A program made the position numbers and the translations under genes. A stretch of DNA of 64,000 nt. Source: an uncultured Paracoccaceae bacterium. Its GTDB lineage: Bacteria > Pseudomonadota > Alphaproteobacteria > Rhodobacterales > Rhodobacteraceae. Every line of letters begins with the position of its first letter. The stretch's first letter is position 1. This document shows positions 27,962-37,091 of this stretch, piece after piece. Below the pieces are notes generated by a model, which was given only the letters and a program-made list of their open reading frames with translations, made no database searches and had not been told where the DNA came from. The stretch lies in the NCBI GenBank assembly GCA_947500005.1, contig CANMQJ010000014.1, positions 1 through 64,000 on the forward strand. Reading direction: 5' to 3'.

Positions 27962-29068
27962 TCAGCTGGCGTCTCGCAACACGTCGAGCACAACCTCACG
28001 CGGCACGTCGGAGGTGACGAAAGCCTGGCCGATCCCGTGCGCCAGGATAAAGCGAAGCTGCCCGTCAACCACCTTCTTGTCCTGTGCCATCAGATCGACA
28101 AGTGTCTCGGCGCTCGGCAAATCGCCCTCGATGTCGCGCAGATCCGTCTTCATCCCCATCTCGCGAAGATGCGCCCGCACGCGGCTGGGATCCTCTTGCG
28201 GGCAAAGCCCAAGCCGGGCGGAAAGCTCGAACGCCAGCGCGCAGCCGATCGCCACCCCTTCACCATGAAGCAACCTGTCGGAATACCCGGTCGCGGCTTC
28301 CAGCGCGTGACAGAAGGTATGCCCAAGGTTCAGCAGCGCGCGGTCGCCCTGCTCGGTTTCGTCGCGCGAAACGATCTCGGCCTTCATCTGGACGGAACGG
28401 GCAACCGCCTGCACCCGCGCCGCCATGTCGCCGGAGGCAAGCCGGGGCCCTTGCGTTTCAAGCCAGGCAAAAAACTCGGCATCGCCCAGCAGACCGTATT
28501 TCACCACTTCGCCATACCCGGCCAGCAGGTCGCGCGGTGCCAGCGTGCCCAGGACCGACGTGTCGGCCAGCACCAGGGACGGCTGATGGAAGGCGCCGAT
28601 GAGATTTTTTCCCTGGGTGGAGTTGATCCCGGTCTTGCCGCCGACCGAACTGTCCACCTGCGCCAGCAGCGATGTCGGGATCTGTACGAAACGCACACCC
28701 CGCCGCAGGATTGCCGTTGCAAAACCGGCCAAATCGCCGATCACCCCTCCCCCGAGCGCCACGACGACATCGCGCCGCTCCACCTTCTGAGACAGGAGCC
28801 ACTCCACCGCGCGTTCCAGATGCGGCCAGGTCTTCGTCGCTTCTCCCGGCGGCAGGGACAATGACACCATGTCGATGCCACCGGCAGCCAGCCCTTCGCG
28901 CAACGCTTCGAGGTGAAGCCCTGCAACGGTGTCATCGGTCAGCACAGCCACCTGCGGACGCGCCAGCAGCGGCGCGAAACGGGCGCCGGCATGGCTCAAC
29001 AGATCCGGACCGATCTCTACCTCGTAGGATCGCTCTCCAAGCGCCACACGCACGGAATGATGCATCAC
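27962..29068 (-). CDS. aroB: 3-dehydroquinate synthase
   Basis: Second step of the shikimate pathway, turning DAHP into 3-dehydroquinate with NAD and a divalent metal. Motifs include VVALGGGVIGDLAGFAT, RGVRFVQIPTSLLAQVDSSV followed by GGKTGIN, and LNLGHTFCHALEAATGY with metal-binding His residues and LLHGEGVAIG. The length of 368 residues is normal. Its start overlaps the aroK stop by four bases, so the two are translationally coupled. Confidence 0.96.
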   Translation of the reverse strand: MMHHSVRVALGERSYEVEIGPDLLSHAGARFAPLLARPQVAVLTDDTVAGLHLEALREGLAAGGIDMVSLSLPPGEATKTWPHLERAVEWLLSQKVERRDVVVALGGGVIGDLAGFATAILRRGVRFVQIPTSLLAQVDSSVGGKTGINSTQGKNLIGAFHQPSLVLADTSVLGTLAPRDLLAGYGEVVKYGLLGDAEFFAWLETQGPRLASGDMAARVQAVARSVQMKAEIVSRDETEQGDRALLNLGHTFCHALEAATGYSDRLLHGEGVAIGCALAFELSARLGLCPQEDPSRVRAHLREMGMKTDLRDIEGDLPSAETLVDLMAQDKKVVDGQLRFILAHGIGQAFVTSDVPREVVLDVLRDAS

Positions 29069-29652
29069 TTCTGCTCCAACACGTCGGGCCGGGCCTTGAG
29101 CGCCTCGATCACCCGATCCACCATCGTCTCGATCGCGGTGTCCCCGTCCGAGATCACCGAGATGTCCGCCTGAGAATAAAGAGGGACACGCGCTTCGTAG
29201 AGATCGCGCAAGGTCGCACGCGGATCGGGGGTTCGAAGCAACGGTCGCGTATCGCGATGGCGGACCCGGTTCCAGAGCGTCTGGAGATCGGCCTTGAGCC
29301 AGACCGAGACACCCTTTTCCGAGATCATCCGCCTGTTCGCTTCGGACAGGAAGGCCCCGCCCCCGGTCGACAGCACGCCCCGCTCCTCATCCAGCAGGCG
29401 CGCGATCACCTGAGATTCCTTGTGGCGAAAGAAGGGTTCGCCGTCGCGGGCGAATATCTCGGGGATCGTCATGTTGGCGGCTGATTCGATCTCGGCATCG
29501 CTGTCGAGGAACGGAACGCCCAAACGCACTGCCAAGGCGCGCCCAACGGCAGTCTTGCCGGCGCCCATCATGCCCACCATCACGACGGTCTTCTTCAGTT
29601 CATAGGCCCCGACGGCCCCCGTCCGAGCCGCGCCTTGCTCAATTCCGCTCAT
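29065..29652 (-). CDS. aroK: Shikimate kinase
   Basis: Phosphorylates shikimate at the 3-hydroxyl with ATP. The P-loop is VMVGMMGAGKTAVGRALA; the shikimate-binding Asp is in FLDSDAEIE; the GGGAFL and RPLL lid elements are present (LSTGGGAFLSEANR, RHRDTRPLL). At 195 residues it has a short N-terminal extension compared with the usual 170-175. It is upstream of and overlaps aroB, the standard aroKB pair. Confidence 0.95.
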   Translation of the reverse strand: MSGIEQGAARTGAVGAYELKKTVVMVGMMGAGKTAVGRALAVRLGVPFLDSDAEIESAANMTIPEIFARDGEPFFRHKESQVIARLLDEERGVLSTGGGAFLSEANRRMISEKGVSVWLKADLQTLWNRVRHRDTRPLLRTPDPRATLRDLYEARVPLYSQADISVISDGDTAIETMVDRVIEALKARPDVLEQK

Positions 29653-29727
29653 TCTGTCGTGAATGACGTGATCTTGTCGAAAAGGCCAGTTATAACTTGG
29701 GCAAAACGCGCAAATCGAGGCAGGGAC

Positions 29728-29880
29728 ATGATCAGACGTCTGTTCAAATTTCTACTTTACCTGATCTGTCTGGCCGTGATCGGGCTGATCGGCTATACCT
29801 ATATCGGACCATTTTTCGGTGTGGATTTCTCGGCTCCGCAAAGCGAAGTGCGGCAGCCAGTGGTATTGAATGCGGATTGA
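29728..29880 (+). CDS. Small single-pass membrane protein
   Basis: A 50-residue ORF of unknown function. It starts at ATG 29728 after a GAGGCAGGG ribosome binding site. It has a positive start (MIRRLFKF), one hydrophobic helix (LLYLICLAVIGLIGYTYIG) and a short hydrophilic tail ending VVLNAD. The next gene starts inside its end (11-base overlap), so the two are probably translated together. A longer frame from 29635 would overlap aroK and lacks support. Confidence 0.6.
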   Translation: MIRRLFKFLLYLICLAVIGLIGYTYIGPFFGVDFSAPQSEVRQPVVLNAD

Positions 29881-31393
29881 GAGCTTTCTGATCGCAGCCC
29901 TGTTTCCGACCCTTGTCTGGTCGCAGCAACCGCTGTCGGCCATTGACTGGCTGAAGGATGCGCCTGCGGTCACCCTGCCCGACACCATGGTGATGGAGCC
30001 TCCGGTCTCGTCCTCCGGCAATCGGCCCGAGGTCGACGTTCTTCCGCTCGAAGAACTTTCCGCGACCGTGGGCCTTGTCTCCGCTTCCGTAACCGGGCTT
30101 CCCGTCGACTTGTGGCAGGGTAGCGACGCGGAGAAAATTGCCGATCTGATCTCGCGGGTACCCGTCCGGCATAGCCCGGCCATGCAGAAACTGCTCTATT
30201 CGCTGCTGCTCACCGAAAGTCGCGCCCCCACCGGACCTGGTGCCGACGAAACGCTTCTGCTCGCGCGGCTCGACAGGTTGATGGAGCTTGGCGCCAGCGA
30301 CCCGGCGCAGGCGCTGGTCGAACAGGCCGGACCCATTGAAAGCAGGGAGCGGTTCTCGCGCTGGTTCGATGCGACGCTGCTGACCGGTGACGAAGACCGC
30401 GCCTGTTCGGCCCTCGTGACGGGACCGCACCTTTCCGAGGACTATGCGGCACATATCTTCTGCCAGGTGCGGCGCGGCGACTGGGAATCGGCGGCACTCA
30501 CGCTGGAAGCTGTTCATGCGCTCGACCTCATGACCGTCGAGCGGCGCGCATTGCTGGACCGCTTTCTCAGCCCGGACATTTTCGAGGGTCTTCCGCCCCT
30601 TCCACGGCCAGGCCAGCCCGATCCTCTGGAATTTCGCCTTTTCGAAACCATCGGTGAACGACTTGGCACAGCCACCCTGCCCCGGGCTTTCGCCAATGCC
30701 GATCTGCGCGATGTCGCGGGTTGGAAAGCGCAGGTCGAAGCAGCGGAGCGTCTGACCCGCATGGGCGTGCTGCCCCCGAACCAGTTGATCGGCCTTTATA
30801 CCGAACGAGAACCGGCGGCCTCGGGTGGTGTCTGGGACCGGGTAGAAGCGATCCAGCGGTTCGATACAGCGCTTTCGCTCGGCAATGAAACCGCCGTCGC
30901 GCGGACGCTGCCCCAAGCCTGGCGCAAGATGCGCGAGATCGGGTTGGAAGTACCTTTTGCAGAGTTGTTCGCCGCCCGGCTTGCGGAACTGGACATCCAG
31001 GACCGGGCAACCCGGGCGCTGGTATGGCGGATCCGGCTCTTGTCACGCCTATACGAAGACGCGGCAAGGGATATGCCGGAGCAAAACCCTGAAAACGTCT
31101 TCCTTGCCGCTCTGGCACAGGGAGTGCCGGGCGGGGCCGAGGCGCCGTCCGACCTAGCCGCCTCCATCGCGGAAGGGTTCTCGGAAGACACGGCGATCCC
31201 CGCCGAAATATCGGATCTACGCAGGAACGGGCAGCTCGGAGAGGCGATCCTCGAGGCGATGATGCTGTTCGACCGTGGTGCACGCGGCAATCCGGCGGAC
31301 CTTTCCTCGGCCCTTGCAAGCTTTCGGGCCATGGGTCTTGAAGACACCGCACGCCGTGCATCTCTGGAACTGATGCTTATGGGATATGGCTGA
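29870..31393 (+). CDS. Predicted exported protein of unknown function
   Basis: A 507-residue protein I cannot assign to a family. The first 19 residues (MRIESFLIAALFPTLVWSQ) look like a Sec signal peptide. The rest is mainly alpha-helical, rich in Leu, Ala, Glu and Arg, and could form a helical-repeat (TPR- or solenoid-like) periplasmic protein. It contains a few spaced Cys residues (ACSALV, IFCQVR). It overlaps the preceding small membrane gene and ends four bases before xerD, so these three probably form an operon. Confidence 0.8.
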   Translation: MRIESFLIAALFPTLVWSQQPLSAIDWLKDAPAVTLPDTMVMEPPVSSSGNRPEVDVLPLEELSATVGLVSASVTGLPVDLWQGSDAEKIADLISRVPVRHSPAMQKLLYSLLLTESRAPTGPGADETLLLARLDRLMELGASDPAQALVEQAGPIESRERFSRWFDATLLTGDEDRACSALVTGPHLSEDYAAHIFCQVRRGDWESAALTLEAVHALDLMTVERRALLDRFLSPDIFEGLPPLPRPGQPDPLEFRLFETIGERLGTATLPRAFANADLRDVAGWKAQVEAAERLTRMGVLPPNQLIGLYTEREPAASGGVWDRVEAIQRFDTALSLGNETAVARTLPQAWRKMREIGLEVPFAELFAARLAELDIQDRATRALVWRIRLLSRLYEDAARDMPEQNPENVFLAALAQGVPGGAEAPSDLAASIAEGFSEDTAIPAEISDLRRNGQLGEAILEAMMLFDRGARGNPADLSSALASFRAMGLEDTARRASLELMLMGYG

Positions 31394-31396
31394 ACG

Positions 31397-32329
31397 ATGG
31401 CCGGTCCCGACCTCATGCCGCAATGGATCTCGACCTTTCTCGACGCACAGGCCGCCGAGTTGGGTGCCGCGACGAACACGCTTCTTGCCTATGGTCGCGA
31501 CCTCAAGGACGTGGCCGACTGGGCCGCACACAGAAAGCTGCATTTCGCGACACTCGATCAGGCCGATGTCGAAGCCTACCTCATTCATTGCGACGCGCAG
31601 GGCCTTTCGCGTGCGACCCGGGCGCGGAGGCTCTCGGCAATCCGGCAGCTATTCCGCTTCGCGTTCGAGGAAGGTTGGCGTACCGACAACCCGGCAATCC
31701 AGATCAAGGGCCCAGGCCGGGCGGCGCGTCTGCCCAAGACACTGGACGTGGTCGAAGTGGACCGCCTGCTCGACGCCGCACGCACCACCGGTCGCGACCG
31801 GCTGCGCAATACCTGCCTGATGGAGCTTCTCTACGCCACGGGGATGCGCGTCAGCGAGCTTGTCTCGCTGCCCGTCTCGGCGGCGCGCGGCGACCCGCGA
31901 ATGCTCCTGATCCGCGGCAAGGGCGGCAAGGAACGGATGGTACCACTTTCTCCGCCGGCGCGCACGGCATTGGCGGAGTGGCTTGCGCACCGCGACGCAG
32001 CCGAGGCCGAGGGGAGGGAGAACGGTCAGCCGGCCTCGCGTTTCCTGTTCCCCTCGCGCGGCAAGTCCGGCCATCTGACCCGCCACCGATTTTACCTGCT
32101 CATCAAGGAGCTGACCGTTGCGGGGGGCGTCTCGCCCGACAAGGTCACGCCCCACACGCTGCGCCACGCCTTCGCGACACATCTTCTGGCCAATGGCGCA
32201 GACCTTCGGTCGATCCAGACGCTGCTGGGTCACGCGGATGTGGCCACGACCGAGATCTATACCCATGTCCTCGACGAGCGGCTGCGCGAACTGGTGCTGG
32301 AGCATCACCCGCTTGCCCGTGAAAACTGA
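31397..32329 (+). CDS. xerD: Tyrosine recombinase XerD
   Basis: Chromosome-dimer resolution recombinase (310 residues) that acts with XerC at dif. The SAM-like N-terminal domain (FLDAQAAELGAATNTLLAYGRD) is followed by the catalytic domain with Arg in LLYATGMRVSELVSL, Lys in LLIRGKGGKERMVPL, HTLRHAFATHLL, and LLGHADVATTEIYTHV with the Tyr nucleophile. The housekeeping-type motifs set it apart from the island integrase at the left edge. Confidence 0.93.
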   Translation: MAGPDLMPQWISTFLDAQAAELGAATNTLLAYGRDLKDVADWAAHRKLHFATLDQADVEAYLIHCDAQGLSRATRARRLSAIRQLFRFAFEEGWRTDNPAIQIKGPGRAARLPKTLDVVEVDRLLDAARTTGRDRLRNTCLMELLYATGMRVSELVSLPVSAARGDPRMLLIRGKGGKERMVPLSPPARTALAEWLAHRDAAEAEGRENGQPASRFLFPSRGKSGHLTRHRFYLLIKELTVAGGVSPDKVTPHTLRHAFATHLLANGADLRSIQTLLGHADVATTEIYTHVLDERLRELVLEHHPLAREN

Positions 32330-32413
32330 GCTTCGGGGGCGCTGCCACGCCGCACTTGATCGCACCTTGTCCCGCCCCCATAACGGGTGGAACATCACCA
32401 TGACCGGAAACCA

Positions 32414-33721
32414 ATGGACCCTTCCCCTTCCCTGATCGACGGCGCTTTCTGGTTCACCACCGGCGCCATTCTCCTGCTGCTCGTCCTATCGGGCTTCTTC
32501 TCGGGCTCGGAGACCGCCTTGACCGCCTCGTCGCGGGCCAAGCTGCGGGCGCGCGCCGACAAGGGATCCAAGGGGGCGCAAAAGGCGCTCGACATCACCG
32601 AGGACAACGAACGCCTCATCGGTTCGGTTCTGCTGGGCAACAACCTTGTGAACATCCTGGCAGCCTCTCTGGCCACCGCCCTTTTCACTCGTATCTTCGG
32701 GGAAAGCGGCGTAGCGCTTGCGACGCTGGTGATGACGCTGCTGGTCCTGATCTTTGCCGAGGTTCTGCCCAAGACCTATGCCATCACCAATGCCGAAAAG
32801 GCGGCATCGGCCGTGGCGCCGATCATCGGCGTGGTCGTCACCCTCTTCGCACCCGTGGTCAGCGCCGTGCGCCTGCTGGTGCGCGGTGTTCTGCGGCTGT
32901 TCGGGGTACGGATCGACCCGAACAGCCATGTGCTGGCCGTGCGCGAGGAAATCGCCGGCGCGCTTCAACTCGGCCATTCCGAAGGCGTGGTCGAGAAGGA
33001 AGACCGCGACCGCATTCTGGGCGCGCTGGACCTTGGAGACCGGACCGTCGAGGAGATCATGCTGCACCGCTCGGGGATCGAGATGATCGATGCCGATGCG
33101 GAGCCCGAGACCATCCTGGAGCAATGTCTGCAAAGCCGGCACACCCGCCTGCCGGTCTTTCGCAACGAGCAGGAGAACATCATCGGCGTAATACACGCCA
33201 AGGACCTGTTCCGCACGCTTTATACCGAGCTCGGCGAGGCCGAGAGTCCGGCCGCGCGCGTACAGGATTTCGATGTCGCCAAGGTCGCCAAGGCACCCTA
33301 TTTCGTGCCGGAGACCACGACGCTTGACGACCAGATGCGCGAGTTCCTTCGGATGCGCAGCCATTTCGCGTTGGTGGTGGACGAATACGGATCGCTGCGC
33401 GGACTGATCACGCTCGAGGACATCCTCGAGGAAATCGTCGGGGAAATCACGGACGAGTTCGACGTGGCCGAGGACAGCGTCGCGCGGCGGACCGAGGATG
33501 GTCAATTCGTGGTCGAAGGAGCCACCACGATCCGAGACCTCAATCGCGAGATGGAGTGGACGCTGCCTGACGAGGAGGCGAACACGGTGGCCGGTCTGGT
33601 CATCCACGAGGCGCAGATGATTCCGGTCGTGGGTCAGGTCTTCTCCTTCCACGGGTTCCGGTTCGAAGTGATGGCCCGCGAGGGCAACCGGGTTACCGAG
33701 CTGAAGATCCGCCCTCTCTGA
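32414..33721 (+). CDS. CNNM/CorC-type (HlyC-like) transporter with CBS pair
   Basis: Membrane protein of 435 residues from the CNNM/CorC family, linked to magnesium or cobalt handling. An N-terminal CNNM transmembrane domain (LLLLVLSGFFSGSETALTAS, LLGNNLVNILAASLATALF) is followed by a CBS pair (HTRLPVFRNEQENIIGVIHA; SHFALVVDEYGSLRGLITLE) and a CorC/HlyC C-terminal domain (ANTVAGLVIHEAQMIPVVGQ). ATG 32414 (MDPSPSL) is chosen; 32387 is an in-frame alternative. The term hemolysin often seen for this family is misleading. Confidence 0.88.
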   Translation: MDPSPSLIDGAFWFTTGAILLLLVLSGFFSGSETALTASSRAKLRARADKGSKGAQKALDITEDNERLIGSVLLGNNLVNILAASLATALFTRIFGESGVALATLVMTLLVLIFAEVLPKTYAITNAEKAASAVAPIIGVVVTLFAPVVSAVRLLVRGVLRLFGVRIDPNSHVLAVREEIAGALQLGHSEGVVEKEDRDRILGALDLGDRTVEEIMLHRSGIEMIDADAEPETILEQCLQSRHTRLPVFRNEQENIIGVIHAKDLFRTLYTELGEAESPAARVQDFDVAKVAKAPYFVPETTTLDDQMREFLRMRSHFALVVDEYGSLRGLITLEDILEEIVGEITDEFDVAEDSVARRTEDGQFVVEGATTIRDLNREMEWTLPDEEANTVAGLVIHEAQMIPVVGQVFSFHGFRFEVMAREGNRVTELKIRPL

Positions 33722-33784
33722 GAGGGGCGCACTCCCGCCCCCTGCGGGGCCGCCCCTTCGGGCACCCCCTAGGGGTTGGGCCGG

Positions 33785-33853
33785 GCCGCGCACCTTCGGC
33801 GCGCGGCGGCGAGGCTCTGCCTCGCGCTCCGGAGTATTTGCGAAGAGATGAAG
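33785..33853 (+). repeat. Hairpin plus CCGGAGTATTT intergenic element (copy 2)
   Basis: Two hairpins follow one another: GCCGCGC...GCGCGGC (33785-33807) and GCGAGGC-TCT-GCCTCGC (33809-33825). They are followed by GCTCCGGAGTATTTGCGAAG and then AGATGAAG. The 33722-33784 stretch before it is also rich in short GGGGC/GCCCC inverted repeats. From memory, a hairpin plus CCGGAGTATTT recurs between genes in many Rhodobacteraceae genomes; function unknown. Confidence 0.5.
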
Positions 33854-33943
33854 AGGCAGGCTGCGACAGCATCTGTCGCAAACTTTCTTGCGCGCCGTCG
33901 ACTTGCGGGCAAGGGTGTGGCCAAACAGGACAAGGGAAAAGTC

Positions 33944-36361
33944 ATGCAAACCACCACCCGTGTGGCCGTGATCGGCGGCGGCGTCGTCGGATGCTCGGTA
34001 CTCTACCACCTGACCAAGCTGGGATGGTCGGACGTCATGCTATTGGAGCGGTCGGAGCTGACTTCCGGCTCCACCTGGCATGCGGCGGGCGGGTTTCACA
34101 CGCTCAACGGCGACACGAACATGGCCGCGTTGCAGGGCTATACGATCCGGCTCTACAAGGAACTCGAAGAGATCACGGGAATGTCCTGCGGGTTGCACCA
34201 TGTCGGGGGTGTGACCCTTGCAGACAATCGCGACCGGTTCGACATGCTGCTGGCCGAGCGCGCAAAGCACCGTTTCATGGGACTGGAGACCGAAATCGTT
34301 GGGCCGGAGGAGATCAAGAGGATCGCGCCGGTCACCAATACCGACGGCATCATCGGCGCGCTTTACGATCCGCTTGACGGGCACCTGGACCCCTCGGGTA
34401 CCACCCATGCCTATGCGAAGGCCGCCCGGATGGGCGGCGCGACGATAGAGACCCACTGCATGGTCCGCGAAACCCACCAGCGCGCGGATGGCACCTGGGA
34501 CGTCGTCACTGACAAGGGCACGATCCATGCCGAGCACGTGGTCAATGCGGGCGGCCTCTGGGCGCGCGAGGTGGGTGCGATGGCCGGCGTCTATTTCCCC
34601 CTTCACCCGATGGAGCATCAATACGTCGTCACCGACAACATCCCCGAGATCGAGGAGATCATCGACGCCGGCGGCGAGCATCCGCACGTGATGGACCCGG
34701 CCGGCGAAAGCTATCTCCGGCAGGAGGGGCGCGGACTTTGCATCGGATTCTATGAACAACCCTGCAAGCCCTGGGCCGTGGATGGCACGCCCTGGAATTT
34801 CGGCCATGAACTCCTTCCTGACGATTACGACAAGATTGCCGACAGCATCGAGTTCGCCTATCGCCGCTTCCCTGTCCTGGCGCGGGCCGGAGTGAAATCG
34901 GTGATCCACGGCCCATTTACCTTTGCCCCCGACGGAAACCCGCTGGTGGGTCCCGTGCCGGGCATGCGCAACTATTGGTCCGCTTGCGGCGTGATGGCCG
35001 GCTTCTCCCAAGGCGGGGGCGTCGGCCTGACCCTGGCGCAATGGATGATCGAGGGAGAGCCCGAGCGCGACGTGATGGCGATGGATGTAGCGCGCTTCGG
35101 CGATTGGATCACGCCGGGCTACACCCGTCCCAAGGTGATCGAGAACTACCAGAAACGCTTCTCCGTCTCCTACCCGAACGAGGAACTCCCGGCCGCGCGG
35201 CCCAACCGAACCACCCCGATGTACGACATCTTTTCCGATATGGGGGCCGTCTGGGGGCAGCAATACGGGCTTGAGGTCGTGAATTACTTTGCACAGGAGG
35301 GAGAGCCCGCCTACGAAACCCCCTCCTTCCGGCGGTCCGACGCATTCCAGGCCACCGCGCGCGAGGTGCGAGGAGTCCGCGAGGGTGTCGGTATCAACGA
35401 GGTACACAATTTCGGGAAATACCGGGTCAGCGGGCCAGGGGCGCGCGCCTGGCTCGACCGGATCATGGCCGGGCGGATCCCACAGCCCGGGCGGCTGTCG
35501 CTGACTCCGATGCTGAGCCCCAGGGGGAAACTGTTCGGCGACTTCACCGTCTCCTGCCTGGCGGAGGAGGAGTTCCGTCTCACCGCATCCTACGGCGCGC
35601 AGGCCTTTCACATGCGGTGGTTCCAGCAAAATGAGAAAGACGGCATAACCATCGAAAATATCAGTGACAAGCTGAACGGTTTCCAACTTGCGGGTCCCAG
35701 GGCGCGCGAGGTTCTGTCCGCTTGCACGCGTTCGGAAATCGCGGACATGCGGTTCATGGATGTCCGGAAACTGGTGGTCGGCATGACCGAGTGCGTCGTG
35801 CAGAGGGTCAGCTATACCGGCGATCTCGGGTTCGAGATTTTCTGCGACCCAATGGCCCAGCGGCAGCTGTGGTGGACACTTTGGCAGGCGGGGCAGGCTT
35901 ACGGCATGGTGCCCTTCGGGATGCGGGCGATGATGTCCTTGCGGCTCGACCGGTTCTTCGGATCCTGGATGCGGGAATATTCGCCCGACTACACGGCGGC
36001 GGAGACCGGGCTGGATCGCTTTATCTCTTTCGGCAAGAATTTTGATTTCATTGGACGGTCCGTCGCCGAGAGGGAGCGGGACACCCCGCCTGCGCGAAGG
36101 CTCTGCGCCTTCGCTGTAGATGCCGAGGATGCCGATGTGAACGCCTATGAGCCGATCTGGCTGGATGGTCAGGTGGTCGGCTTCTGCACTTCGGGCGGCT
36201 ATTCGCACCATTCCGGAACGTCGGTGGCGATGGGCTTCCTCCCCACGGATCGGATCGCGGATGGGCTGGAGGTCGAGATCGAGATCCTTGGCGAGATGCG
36301 CAAGGCGCGGGTCATCTCGACGCCGCTCTTCGATCCCGAGAGAGCGCGACTCCGCGGGTGA
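33944..36361 (+). CDS. FAD-dependent oxidoreductase with GcvT domain (dimethylglycine/sarcosine dehydrogenase-like)
   Basis: A two-part enzyme of 805 residues. The N-terminal FAD oxidoreductase domain has the dinucleotide motif VAVIGGGVVGCSVLYHL and SGSTWHAAGG, where the His is the covalent flavin site in dimethylglycine dehydrogenase. The C-terminal half is the folate-binding GcvT/aminomethyltransferase-type region (YRVSGPGARAWLDRIMAG; LGFEIFCDP; GMRAMMSLRLD). Such enzymes oxidatively demethylate N-methyl amines and pass the one-carbon unit to tetrahydrofolate. ATG 33944 is preferred; the upstream frame runs through the repeat element. The exact substrate is not determinable; betaine-derived amines fit with the BCCT carrier nearby. 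Confidence 0.88.
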   Translation: MQTTTRVAVIGGGVVGCSVLYHLTKLGWSDVMLLERSELTSGSTWHAAGGFHTLNGDTNMAALQGYTIRLYKELEEITGMSCGLHHVGGVTLADNRDRFDMLLAERAKHRFMGLETEIVGPEEIKRIAPVTNTDGIIGALYDPLDGHLDPSGTTHAYAKAARMGGATIETHCMVRETHQRADGTWDVVTDKGTIHAEHVVNAGGLWAREVGAMAGVYFPLHPMEHQYVVTDNIPEIEEIIDAGGEHPHVMDPAGESYLRQEGRGLCIGFYEQPCKPWAVDGTPWNFGHELLPDDYDKIADSIEFAYRRFPVLARAGVKSVIHGPFTFAPDGNPLVGPVPGMRNYWSACGVMAGFSQGGGVGLTLAQWMIEGEPERDVMAMDVARFGDWITPGYTRPKVIENYQKRFSVSYPNEELPAARPNRTTPMYDIFSDMGAVWGQQYGLEVVNYFAQEGEPAYETPSFRRSDAFQATAREVRGVREGVGINEVHNFGKYRVSGPGARAWLDRIMAGRIPQPGRLSLTPMLSPRGKLFGDFTVSCLAEEEFRLTASYGAQAFHMRWFQQNEKDGITIENISDKLNGFQLAGPRAREVLSACTRSEIADMRFMDVRKLVVGMTECVVQRVSYTGDLGFEIFCDPMAQRQLWWTLWQAGQAYGMVPFGMRAMMSLRLDRFFGSWMREYSPDYTAAETGLDRFISFGKNFDFIGRSVAERERDTPPARRLCAFAVDAEDADVNAYEPIWLDGQVVGFCTSGGYSHHSGTSVAMGFLPTDRIADGLEVEIEILGEMRKARVISTPLFDPERARLRG

Positions 36362-36394
36362 CATCCCCGTCCGGTGGCGGCAGGATCAAACGCA

Positions 36395-36991
36395 ATGACA
36401 CGGATTCCGATCCTCCTGCTGGCCGCCGGCCGCTCCTCCCGGATGGGTGGAGCAGACAAGCTGTTGCAGGTCGTTGACGGCGCACCACTGCTACGCCGCG
36501 CGGCCCGTATCGCACTTGATGCAGGACCGGTCTGGGTCGCGTTGCCGCCCGCCCCCCATCCGCGCTACACGGCACTCGCAGGCCTTGACCTCATGACCGT
36601 GCCGGTACCCGATGCCGAAGAGGGCATGAATGCCAGCCTGCGCCGCGCTGTCTTCTCCCTGCCGAAGGACACGCTGGCCGCGATGGTTCTGCTGGCCGAT
36701 CTGCCCGATCTGACCACCGAAGACCTGGCGAAAGTCATGCGTGCAGTCGACCCCGGCAGTGCGATACGGATCTGGCGGGGGGCAACCGAGGATGGCGCCC
36801 CGGGTCATCCGGTTGTCTTTCATCATGCGCTGTTCCCCGAGCTTTTGGCCCTCGAAGGAGACGCGGGCGCGCAATCCGTTGTGGCGCGTCACAAGGACAG
36901 GTTGCGCCTGGTGCCCCTGCCCGGTCAGCACGCCCGGCTTGATCTCGACACGCCCGAGGCCTGGACCGCCTGGCGAAAAGCGCGAGGCTGA
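36395..36991 (+). CDS. MobA/MocA-like nucleotidyltransferase
   Basis: A 198-residue NTP transferase with the GT-A-like fold. The signature LLLAAGRSSRMGGADKLL is at the N-terminus, followed by LLADLPDLTTEDLAKVM (metal Asp region) and GHPVVFHHALFPEL. Relatives attach CMP or GMP to molybdopterin (MocA/MobA), but no other molybdenum-cofactor genes are in the window, so the substrate is open. ATG 36395 has an AGGA site; an in-frame GTG at 36374 is less likely. It follows the FAD enzyme by 33 bp and may be co-transcribed. Confidence 0.78.
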   Translation: MTRIPILLLAAGRSSRMGGADKLLQVVDGAPLLRRAARIALDAGPVWVALPPAPHPRYTALAGLDLMTVPVPDAEEGMNASLRRAVFSLPKDTLAAMVLLADLPDLTTEDLAKVMRAVDPGSAIRIWRGATEDGAPGHPVVFHHALFPELLALEGDAGAQSVVARHKDRLRLVPLPGQHARLDLDTPEAWTAWRKARG

Positions 36992-37091
36992 ACGCAGCGA
37001 GGGGCGCTGCGCTTGCGCGCACCGCCCCTGCCCGCGGGTCCCCGTCTCCCGCGTGACAAGCTGCAAATCGGGGAGGCCCGAGGCCCGCCGC

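Noticed and set aside
34040..36364. A 774-codon minus-strand ORF
   Set aside because: Antisense to the FAD/GcvT enzyme, whose motifs are clear. High GC at third positions leaves few stops on the other strand.
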